Virus record (IMG/VR): IMGVR_UViG_3300030331_000348
Location: 1-28,561 of that record
From: a virus
Strand: one strand, 5' to 3'
Length of the DNA stretch: 28,561 bases
A model generated the notes under the pieces. The model was not told the origin of the DNA. It saw only the letters and a list, made by a program, of their open reading frames with translations, and searched no databases. The translations under genes were made by a program, and so were the position numbers. Position 1 is the first letter of the stretch. Each line of letters begins with the position of its first letter. This document shows positions 6,425-11,275 of the stretch, piece after piece.

Positions 6425-6526
6425 TAGTGAGATACATAGTTAAGGTTGCAATACCAACGATCCCAAGACTTGCGTGCTTATATGGGTTAATCATGACCTA
6501 GTCTGTCGTCTATGTATCTCATTATT
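6423..6526. repeat. 17-bp inverted repeat enclosing a 70-nt potential structured element
   Basis: The arms are 6423-6439 (AATAGTGAGATACATAG) and 6510-6526. They pair over all 17 positions in a plus-strand RNA if one G-U is allowed, and over 16 of 17 in a minus-strand RNA. The 70 enclosed bases contain further short complementary pieces (for example GGT/ACC at 6445-6456). There is no reading frame of note and no tRNA signature that I can fit. It lies in the 208-nt gap between two early leftward genes. Possible roles include a small RNA, a replication-origin structure or a protein-binding site. Confidence 0.6.
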
Positions 6527-6529
6527 AAC

Positions 6530-6562
6530 AATCCTACTTGGGAATAAATCCCAAGCAGGATT
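6530..6562 (-). terminator. Strong hairpin downstream of the first early gene
   Basis: A 14-bp stem, arms 6530-6543 and 6549-6562, with a five-base loop ATAAA. It is fully paired in the leftward transcript (one G-U) and has one A-C mismatch in the rightward one. It starts 16 nt after the stop codon of the 148-aa leftward gene, which is where a terminator or an mRNA-stabilising stem belongs. There is no long U-run after the stem on the minus strand, so classical intrinsic termination would be weak. A transcript-processing or attenuating role is an alternative. Confidence 0.5.
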
Positions 6563-6577
6563 AATCTTTGAATTAAA

Positions 6578-7024
6578 CTAGGCGTTAGCTACTAGTTTCA
6601 AAGCATCTTTGTATGCTGCAGTTTGCTTTTTAGCATTAGCAACATTGATCGGTTTTGGAACATAAGGCGTATAAGCTACACCAAACTTCTCAAAGAAGTA
6701 TTGCATAGCTTCTTGCTTATGTTGTTCAATCAAAACCATTTGCTGATCAATCTTCTCAACAAATGCTTGTAGTTGTTGAAGTTTAGTATCTTGGATTTCA
6801 TCTCCAGTCCAAACTTCATCTGATACAAGGTATCTGATTTGAGAAGCTGGGCCTGATCTTGCTTTCAAAGCCGATCTCAAAGCTGCTTCTCTACCTCTTA
6901 TGAAACTCCCTACCACTGCTTTTGCAGGTGTATAAGAGTCTAGGTTTGTGTTAGGCACAGACATATCTTCGTAGTATGTTACCATGATGTCTAGTGCATC
7001 CTTTATTGTGTTACCTTTTTTCAT
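6578..7024 (-). CDS. Hypothetical first protein of the leftward early operon, 148 aa
   Basis: A 148-aa protein with no family I recognise. It starts MKKGNTIKDALDIMV. The middle has a helix with many alanines and arginines (FIRGREAALRSALKARSG) and a long helix around residues 80-110 (LQQLQAFVEKIDQQMVLIEQ). The C-terminus is alanine/lysine-rich. The frame stays open to 7309, but ATG 7024 has AGGAG eight bases upstream and the upstream part would run through structured non-coding DNA. It is the first gene after the divergent promoter region, has its own hairpin after the stop, and is separated from the other early genes by 208 nt. It is therefore probably made earliest and in quantity. A host-takeover or nucleic-acid role is guesswork. 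Confidence 0.72.
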   Translation of the reverse strand: MKKGNTIKDALDIMVTYYEDMSVPNTNLDSYTPAKAVVGSFIRGREAALRSALKARSGPASQIRYLVSDEVWTGDEIQDTKLQQLQAFVEKIDQQMVLIEQHKQEAMQYFFEKFGVAYTPYVPKPINVANAKKQTAAYKDALKLVANA

Positions 7025-7080
7025 ATATTTACTCCTTTGTTTATTATGTTTAACACGCCAACATGAATAACAATCATGGA

Positions 7081-7187
7081 GGAGTCTTAAACACCGAGGT
7101 GTACTTGCCCACCGAGGGGAACAGCTAATTTGTTTCGCGAGGAATCTGCGCAGCAGAGGGGAAATTAGTTGTTGTTTAAGAAGCTCC
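7081..7187 (-). ncRNA. Candidate multibranched structured RNA / early-operon leader
   Basis: The outer stem pairs GGAG (7081-7084) with CTCC (7184-7187) and CTTAAAC (7086-7092) with GTTTAAG (7174-7180). Inside lie a hairpin GGTG/CACC (7098-7101 with 7110-7113) and a 12-bp stem (7120-7131 with 7162-7173). The latter is capped by TCTGC/GCAGA (7145-7149 with 7153-7157) with a three-base loop. ACCGAGG and GAGGGGAA each occur twice. A leftward promoter candidate would start transcription at about 7184-7186, at the foot of the outer stem, so I assign the minus strand. The inner stem, however, pairs fully only on the plus strand (G-U versus a C-A mismatch). No known riboswitch class was recognised. 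Confidence 0.5.
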
Positions 7188-7191
7188 TTTG

Positions 7192-7220
7192 ATTGTATGT
7201 TGGGCGTAGTTAAACTTAAA
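7192..7220 (-). promoter_or_regulatory. Candidate leftward early promoter
   Basis: On the minus strand TACAAT (7197-7192, five of six matches to the -10 box) follows TTTAAG (7220-7215, three of six matches) with a 17-base spacer. The -35 lies inside a tandem TTAAACTTAAAC (7210-7221 on the plus strand), so a repressor or activator bound to that repeat would control it. It is the only reasonable promoter I see for the 148-aa gene. Confidence 0.45.
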
Positions 7221-7241
7221 CAAAGGGAGTAATTGTAAAAA

Positions 7242-7276
7242 GGTAGATACAGGATGCACGACATCCGGTAACTACT
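7242..7276. promoter_or_regulatory. Long imperfect hairpin between the divergent promoters
   Basis: The sequence reads GGTAG-a-TAC-a-GGATG, loop CACGA, CATCC-g-GTA-a-CTACT. This gives 13 pairs (one G-U) interrupted by two symmetric single mismatches. It sits about 25 nt upstream of the rightward -35 and about 45 nt behind the leftward -10, so it is not inside either primary transcript. An operator dyad or a DNA cruciform/origin element is more likely than an RNA function. Confidence 0.5.
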
Positions 7277-7281
7277 ACATC

Positions 7282-7309
7282 TTGTGTCTGTGCTGGTGGC
7301 TTGACACAA
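7282..7309. promoter_or_regulatory. Operator-like dyad over the -35 of the late promoter
   Basis: TTGTGTC (7282-7288) and GACACAA (7303-7309) are perfect inverted repeats with 14 bases between them, centre to centre 21 bp or two helical turns. The right arm covers most of the -35 hexamer. This is the geometry of a dimeric HTH repressor or activator site. The XRE and LexA-like proteins of the early operon are candidate ligands, by inference only. Confidence 0.5.
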
Positions 7310-7329
7310 ACCTGACTCTCCTCTATACT
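7301..7329 (+). promoter_or_regulatory. Strong sigma70 promoter for the late operon
   Basis: TTGACA (7301-7306), exactly 17 bases, TATACT (7324-7329): six of six and five of six matches to consensus. The start of transcription is expected near 7336, giving a leader of about 25 nt with AGGAG before the ATG at 7360. It is the best promoter in the window and implies that host RNA polymerase transcribes the packaging and structural genes. Confidence 0.85.
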
Positions 7330-7359
7330 CCCTGTAAGGTATTAACAGATAGGAGTTTC

Positions 7360-7770
7360 ATGAGTAAGGTAGTTTCAGCACCTTTGAATGCTTTGAGTCA
7401 GAGTAGGAATCCCAAGCAAATAACTGGCAAAGCCAAGTTACTTGTAGATACGCTTGTATCTCGTGGATGTTCTATCACAGAAGCATCAAAACTCGCTGGT
7501 TACAAGGGTAATTCAGCTAGAGTAAGTGCCAGTAAGATGCTACGAAAACCTGAAGTGCAGCAGTACATGGCACAAGAGATACAGCGTTCTCTTGGGATTC
7601 ACTCTGCCAAAGCATCCTCACGACTACTACAACTTTGTCAGGGGGCTAAATCAGAGTATGTCCAGCTAGAAGCAGCAAAGGACATACTTGATCGCAGTGG
7701 TTTCAAAGCCCCTGACAAACACCAACACCTTGTTGGTGGCGATTTCAAGATTAATATAGACTTAAGCTAG
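7360..7770 (+). CDS. terS: Terminase small subunit
   Basis: A 136-aa protein with a helix-turn-helix at about residues 24-70. LLVDTLVSRGCSITEASKLAGYKG is followed by SKMLRKPEVQQYM, the arrangement found in small terminases that recognise phage DNA and feed it to the large subunit. A helical oligomerisation region follows (ASSRLLQLCQGAKSEYVQLEAAKDILDR). The frame is open upstream, but the ATG at 7360 has AGGAG at the right distance and follows a strong promoter. The gene is first in the late operon, and the large terminase gene lies 1.7 kb downstream. Base composition is less AT-rich than that of the later genes. Confidence 0.82.
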   Translation: MSKVVSAPLNALSQSRNPKQITGKAKLLVDTLVSRGCSITEASKLAGYKGNSARVSASKMLRKPEVQQYMAQEIQRSLGIHSAKASSRLLQLCQGAKSEYVQLEAAKDILDRSGFKAPDKHQHLVGGDFKINIDLS

Positions 7771-7781
7771 AAATCACAGGT

Positions 7782-7831
7782 TGTAGTGTCGTGAGTGTTA
7801 CCCCACCCCCAAAAAACTACGACACGCTACA
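7782..7831 (+). promoter_or_regulatory. Hairpin after the small terminase gene
   Basis: GTGTCGT (7786-7792) pairs with ACGACAC (7819-7825), and the flanking TGTA/TACA (7782-7785 with 7828-7831) extends it past a two-base bulge. The 26-base loop is C- and A-rich. It lies in the 126-nt gap between the small terminase gene and the basic-protein cluster. No U-run follows, so it is not a typical terminator. A packaging-recognition site or an mRNA-processing element is possible. Confidence 0.4.
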
Positions 7832-7896
7832 GCTAGTGGTGTTCCCCACACAATAATGTTCTTTAAGGTTCGTTCAATTTGTGCTAGATAACTAAC

Positions 7897-8208
7897 ATGG
7901 CTTACAAAACACCAGCATGGATGAGAAAAGCAGGTAAGAATCCGAAAGGTGGACTTAATGCTAAAGGTCGTGCATCTTATAAAGGTGGCACACTTAAAGC
8001 ACCTGTTAAGAGTGGCGACAATCCTCGTAGAGCATCTTTCCTTGCTAGAATGGGGAACATGCGTGGCCCAGAGTACAAGAATGGAAAGCCGACTAGACTT
8101 CTTTTAAGTTTGAGAGCATGGGGTGCATCTTCAAAAGCAGACGCTAGAAAGAAAGCTAGAAACATATCAATGCGTCTTAAAAAGAAAAAAAAGAAAGGAA
8201 AGGCATAA
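7897..8208 (+). CDS. Conserved basic phage protein, 103 aa
   Basis: A 103-aa, very basic protein. Conserved-looking blocks are PAWMRKAGKNPKGGLNAKGR, then LKAPVKSGDNPRRASFLARM and a Gly-Pro-Glu turn followed by LLLSLRAWGASSKADARKKA. It ends in a run of six lysines. Proteins with this Gly-Leu-x-Ala-Lys-Gly / RRASFLARM pattern are frequent beside terminase genes of marine phages, and their role is unknown. A nucleic-acid-binding virion or packaging factor would fit the charge. The start lacks a ribosome site. It overlaps the next gene in an ATGA. Confidence 0.75.
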   Translation: MAYKTPAWMRKAGKNPKGGLNAKGRASYKGGTLKAPVKSGDNPRRASFLARMGNMRGPEYKNGKPTRLLLSLRAWGASSKADARKKARNISMRLKKKKKKGKA

Positions 8209-8393
8209 TGAAAGGAGTACCTCATTACACAAAAGATGGTAAAGAATACAAAGGTAAAACCCATAAGATGAAAGATGGTAGTTTGCACACAGGTGCAACA
8301 CATACATCATCTAGTAAAAATTTATTCCACTTCAAAGATTTACCAAAACAGGTAAAAAGTAGAATAATGAAAATGAAAAAAAAGAAAGGATAA
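8208..8393 (+). CDS. Small lysine-rich protein, 61 aa
   Basis: A 61-aa basic protein, MKGVPHYTKDGKEYKGKTHK at the start, then a Gly-His-Thr-rich stretch and a C-terminal helix FKDLPKQVKSRIMKMKKKKG. The Tyr-x-x-Asp-Gly-Lys-x-Tyr pattern and the glycine-spaced histidines look like a small phage family, function unknown. Its LP..(V/L)K.(R/K)I...K..KKK tail recurs in the next gene. The start overlaps the previous stop and is expected to be coupled. Confidence 0.7.
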   Translation: MKGVPHYTKDGKEYKGKTHKMKDGSLHTGATHTSSSKNLFHFKDLPKQVKSRIMKMKKKKG

Positions 8394-8398
8394 AAACT

Positions 8399-8524
8399 AT
8401 GTATGGAAAAAAATCATCACATAAAGGCAAGTCAATGTTGAAAGGTAAGCAAAAGAATTTACCTACTGCATTGAAAAGAAAGATTGTAGCTTCAAAGATG
8501 AAAAAGAAAAAGAAAACTGCCTAA
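8399..8524 (+). CDS. Tiny lysine-rich protein, 41 aa
   Basis: A 41-aa protein, MYGKKSSHKGKSMLKGKQ at the start and a C-terminal helix NLPTALKRKIVASKMKKKKK. It has AAAGGA eight bases before the ATG at 8399 and lies 5 nt after the previous stop. Its tail has the same plan as that of the preceding protein, so the two may descend from a small duplication. Function unknown. A nucleic-acid-binding or scaffold-like basic peptide is the obvious guess from charge alone. Confidence 0.6.
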   Translation: MYGKKSSHKGKSMLKGKQKNLPTALKRKIVASKMKKKKKTA

Positions 8525-8546
8525 ATATTTAGTAAGAATATGGCAG

Positions 8547-8795
8547 ATGGGCGATTGTATTCTTTTAGAACAAAAGATATTATCGTATGAAGAATGTAAA
8601 AATTTTTCTTTACCAGAGGGTTCAAGAGCAACATATGAGGAGATAGACATGGGAAAGTTCGTACCTAAAACAGATAGTCCTGATGGACATAACAATAGTA
8701 AGGAACATTATGAAGAAGCAAAGCAAGTCAGAAACACCGATAAACAAGCTGATGCAGAAAGCAATAAAGACAGCAGCAGCGATTCTAAAGAATGA
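8547..8795 (+). CDS. Hypothetical acidic-tailed protein, 82 aa
   Basis: An 82-aa hydrophilic protein. The N-terminus reads MGDCILLEQKILSYEECKNF and contains a conserved-looking TYEEIDMGKFVP. The C-terminus is a low-complexity Glu/Asp/Ser tail. Two starts are possible: 8547, which gives protein-like sequence throughout, and 8649, which has GAGGAG just ahead of the ATG and yields 48 aa. I keep the long form. It overlaps the next frame by 86 nt. The acidic tail contrasts with the strongly basic neighbours and may bind one of them. Confidence 0.5.
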   Translation: MGDCILLEQKILSYEECKNFSLPEGSRATYEEIDMGKFVPKTDSPDGHNNSKEHYEEAKQVRNTDKQADAESNKDSSSDSKE

Positions 8796-8937
8796 AGAAG
8801 ATGCAAAGACTGCTAAAGAAAAGCAAAAGATGGCTGATTACATTGAGTACAAAATGTCAAAAGGTCATTCTAAAGATGCTGCTACATCAATGGCGAAAGC
8901 GCATCTAGGTAATAAACAAAATAGTATTATCAGATGA
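8710..8937 (+). CDS. Hypothetical helical basic protein, 75 aa
   Basis: A 75-aa lysine- and alanine-rich helical protein, MKKQSKSETPINKLMQKAIK at the start, with ADYIEYKMSKGHSKDAATSM near the end. It has no recognised family. The ATG at 8710 follows AAGGA with five bases between. An in-frame ATG at 8752 would shorten the overlap with the preceding gene to 44 nt, and the frame is open to 8683. It ends in an ATGA overlap with the next gene. Confidence 0.55.
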   Translation: MKKQSKSETPINKLMQKAIKTAAAILKNEEDAKTAKEKQKMADYIEYKMSKGHSKDAATSMAKAHLGNKQNSIIR

Positions 8938-9332
8938 GTAAGACTGCCACTAAATCTAAACCTGCATTATGGAAACGAATTGTTGCTAGAATAAAAGCAC
9001 AAGCATCACATGGTACGAGGGCTGGACAATGGTCAGGAAGAAAAGCCCAAGCTGCAGTAAAGGCTTATAAGAAAGCTGGTGGTGGTTATAGAGGTGGTGG
9101 CAAGTCAAAAACTTCTTTAGCTAAATGGTCAAAACAAAAATGGCGTACAAAATCAGGAAAGAAATCATCAAAGACAGGAGAAAGATACCTACCTGAAAAA
9201 GCTATTAAGTCATTATCTGCAAGAGAATATGCTCGTACTACTGCAAAGAAAAGACGAGATAAAGCAGCAGGAAAACAATTTAGTAAGCAACCAAAATCTA
9301 TAGCTAGAAAAACTAAAAGGTATAGAACTTGA
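8934..9332 (+). CDS. Conserved basic phage protein, DUF5872-like, 132 aa
   Basis: A 132-aa, highly basic protein with strongly patterned motifs. PALWKRIVARIKA comes first, then GTRAGQWSGRKAQ with AYKKAGGGYRGG. Next is SLAKWSKQKWRTKSGKKS, followed by TGERYLPEKAIKSLSAREYA and a Lys/Arg-rich tail. The KW(S/T)KQKW(R)TKSGK plus ERYLPEKA blocks fit the DUF5872 type found in large-virus and phage genomes; the name is from memory. Function unknown. Location next to the terminase and the high positive charge suggest DNA binding. Overlaps both neighbours (ATGA upstream, TTGA downstream). Confidence 0.75.
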   Translation: MSKTATKSKPALWKRIVARIKAQASHGTRAGQWSGRKAQAAVKAYKKAGGGYRGGGKSKTSLAKWSKQKWRTKSGKKSSKTGERYLPEKAIKSLSAREYARTTAKKRRDKAAGKQFSKQPKSIARKTKRYRT

Positions 9333-9523
9333 CATTACTTACACAAATACCGATAAAAGATTTAGTACAATTAAGAGCAGTAGTTAAGACGCAACACATG
9401 AAACATTATCCTAGAGAACAATGTACAGATAGAGAAGCTGATAAAATAATAGAAACTATTACTCCTGAAACAAGAGAGAAACTAATCAAACTAGCTGTAG
9501 ATTATGGGATCACTAAATTATAA
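9329..9523 (+). CDS. Hypothetical protein, 64 aa, TTG start
   Basis: A 64-aa helical protein, conserved in appearance (KDLVQLRAVVKTQHMKHYP, then CTDREADKIIETITPETRE). The start is a TTG at 9329 that overlaps the previous stop in TTGA. No ATG occurs until residue 24, so the TTG is needed for most of the protein. It overlaps the large terminase by 20 nt. Small proteins of this kind often sit just before the large terminase gene in such phages; function unknown. Confidence 0.65.
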   Translation: MTLLTQIPIKDLVQLRAVVKTQHMKHYPREQCTDREADKIIETITPETREKLIKLAVDYGITKL

Positions 9524-11009
9524 ACCATCAGGAACAAGTCTTAAAAATTTTTTAAAAGATAATAACTTCTTTAGAGGATTGCGTGGGCCAGTTGGTTCAG
9601 GCAAATCAGTTGCTTGTTGCATAGAAATTATTAGACGAGCATTAGAACAAAAACCAGCAGAGGATGGTATTCGTAGAAGTAGATGGGCAGTCATAAGAAA
9701 TACAAACCCACAATTAAGAACAACAACAATTAAAACATGGCTTGATTGGTTTCCTGAAACAGAATGGGGAAACTTTGCATGGAGTGTTCCATATACTCAT
9801 AAAATAAAAAAAGGCGATATAGAACTAGAAGTTATTTTTTTAGCACTTGATAGACCTGAAGATGTAAAAAAATTATTATCATTAGAACTTACTGGTGTAT
9901 GGATTAATGAAGCAAGAGAGATTCCTAAAAGTATTGTAGATGCATGTTCAATGAGGGTAGGTAGATATCCATCTATGAGAGATGGTGGCCCAAGTTGGTA
10001 TGGTGTTATCTGTGATACTAACCCACCAGATACAGATCATTGGTGGAGCATTATGTCAGGAGAAGCTGTTATACCTGATTACATAACCAAACAAGAAGCA
10101 AAGATGTTAATTAAACCTGATAACTGGAGATTCTTTAATCAACCACCTGCTATGAAAGAATTAAGAAACAAAGAAAAAGAAATTGATGGTTATGAAGAAA
10201 ACAAAGAAGCAGAAAATATGAATAACCTTACACCAAACTATTATAAAAATATTATACGAGGTAAAACTAAATCTTGGATTGATGTTTATGTATTAAATAA
10301 ATTAGGACAAATAGAAGATGGTAAACCTGTATATGAATCATTTAGAAGTGATATTCATGTAGCAAAAGGAGATTTAGCAATAGCAGAGGGTATTCCTATA
10401 TTTGTAGGTATAGACTTTGGATTAACACCAGCTTGTGTATTTGCACAAAGAATTAGACAAAGATGGGTAGTTATAGATGAATTAGTTGCAGAAGATATGG
10501 GTATAGTAAAATTTTCTGAACTTATGAAACAGATAATGTCATCTTATCTTCCAAGACAATTTTATATATTTGGCGATCCTGCAGGAGATCATAGAGTACA
10601 AACTGATGAATCTACACCATTTCAAATACTACGAGGTAAAGGAATACATGCAAGACCAGCACCATCAAATGATGTTGCATTAAGACTAGAATCTGTAAAT
10701 GCTACACTAACTAGAATGGTAGATGGCGAAACAGGAATACTAATTGATCCTAAATGTACTAATTTAGTTAGAGGATTTAGTGGTGGATATCATTATAGAC
10801 GACTCCAAGTATCAGGAGAAAGGTATGATGAAAAGCCAAATAAGAACAGATTTTCTCATGTTCATGATGCTTTACAATATTTACTTCTTGGAGCAGGAGA
10901 GGGAAGATCATTGACTATTGGAAAGAAAACGAATAAACCTATAGTTGCGAAAAGGAATTTTAATGTTTTTGATGTTAAACCAAAAAGTGTATATGAAAGG
11001 AGAAGATAA
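9504..11009 (+). CDS. terL: Terminase large subunit
   Basis: A 501-aa packaging motor. N-terminal ATPase: Walker A GPVGSGKS at residues 28-35, and Walker B in GVWINEAREIP, where Glu136 would be catalytic. C-terminal RNase H-like nuclease: GIDFG with Asp304, FGDPAGD with Asp358, and HVHDALQYLL with Asp455, giving the three metal-binding acids. Length is normal for phage large terminases. It cuts concatemers and drives DNA into the prohead through the portal encoded two genes on. It has a basic linker with KNIIRGKTKSWIDVYVLN near residue 250. The start at 9504 overlaps the preceding gene. Confidence 0.95.
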   Translation: MGSLNYKPSGTSLKNFLKDNNFFRGLRGPVGSGKSVACCIEIIRRALEQKPAEDGIRRSRWAVIRNTNPQLRTTTIKTWLDWFPETEWGNFAWSVPYTHKIKKGDIELEVIFLALDRPEDVKKLLSLELTGVWINEAREIPKSIVDACSMRVGRYPSMRDGGPSWYGVICDTNPPDTDHWWSIMSGEAVIPDYITKQEAKMLIKPDNWRFFNQPPAMKELRNKEKEIDGYEENKEAENMNNLTPNYYKNIIRGKTKSWIDVYVLNKLGQIEDGKPVYESFRSDIHVAKGDLAIAEGIPIFVGIDFGLTPACVFAQRIRQRWVVIDELVAEDMGIVKFSELMKQIMSSYLPRQFYIFGDPAGDHRVQTDESTPFQILRGKGIHARPAPSNDVALRLESVNATLTRMVDGETGILIDPKCTNLVRGFSGGYHYRRLQVSGERYDEKPNKNRFSHVHDALQYLLLGAGEGRSLTIGKKTNKPIVAKRNFNVFDVKPKSVYERRR

Positions 11010-11011
11010 CT

Positions 11012-11272
11012 ATGTGTGCAGGGCCATTTAGACCAAAAGCTCCTCCTCCACCACCACCTCCAGTAGAGGAAGAAAGTGTTAGACAACAAAGATTAAGAAT
11101 GCGTAAGCAACAAGATGCTGAAAGAGCAGCTAATAAGCAAAAAGCATTTGAAGAAAGAGTTGCAGCATTTTCTGGTAGAGTAGGAAGAAGATCACTTCTA
11201 CAAGGGCGTAGAGGTGGACAAGGTTTTGAAATAGCTGCTAGTTTGATGAGCAAACCGACTTTAGGAGCATAA
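11012..11272 (+). CDS. Polyproline-containing conserved phage protein, 86 aa
   Basis: An 86-aa protein that begins MCAGPFRPKAPPPPPPPVEE, followed by a charged, glutamine-rich helix (RQQRLRMRKQQDAERAANKQ) and a conserved-looking Arg-Arg-Ser-Leu-Leu-Gln-Gly-Arg-Arg-Gly-Gly-x-Gly-Phe end. This layout (polyproline start, helix, GR.SLL.G..GG.GF) is common just before the portal gene of podoviruses. Function is unknown; a connector or head-completion accessory is plausible from its location. It lies 2 nt after the terminase and 3 nt before the portal. Confidence 0.72.
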   Translation: MCAGPFRPKAPPPPPPPVEEESVRQQRLRMRKQQDAERAANKQKAFEERVAAFSGRVGRRSLLQGRRGGQGFEIAASLMSKPTLGA

Positions 11273-11275
11273 TCA

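Larger units (their letters stand above)
7025..7359. promoter_or_regulatory. Divergent control region between early and late operons
   Basis: This 335-bp gap has no convincing gene. It separates the leftward early block from the rightward late block. From left to right it holds the AGGAG ribosome site of the 148-aa gene, a GC-richer structured stretch (7081-7187), a leftward promoter candidate (7192-7220), a long hairpin (7242-7276), a dyad (7282-7309), a near-perfect rightward promoter (7301-7329) and an AGGAG site at 7351-7355. TTAAAC or its complement occurs five times (7048-7053, 7087-7092, 7174-7179, 7210-7215, 7216-7221), which may be operator repeats. Confidence 0.7.

Noticed and set aside
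6440-6509. Possible tRNA inside the long inverted repeat
   Set aside because: I could not fit acceptor, D, anticodon and T arms on either strand; GGTTGCAATACC resembles a T arm only superficially.
7025-7309. Upstream extension of the 148-aa leftward gene
   Set aside because: The frame is open but runs through the structured, promoter-bearing region; ATG 7024 has a good ribosome site and the extension looks unlike protein.
8540-8590. ATG at 8540 as the start of a gene
   Set aside because: It reaches a stop after 16 codons; the ATG at 8547 in another frame gives the longer plausible protein.
10975-11253. Leftward open frame with a run of glycines
   Set aside because: It is the antisense shadow of the polyproline gene at 11012-11272; no ribosome site and wrong direction within a continuous late operon.
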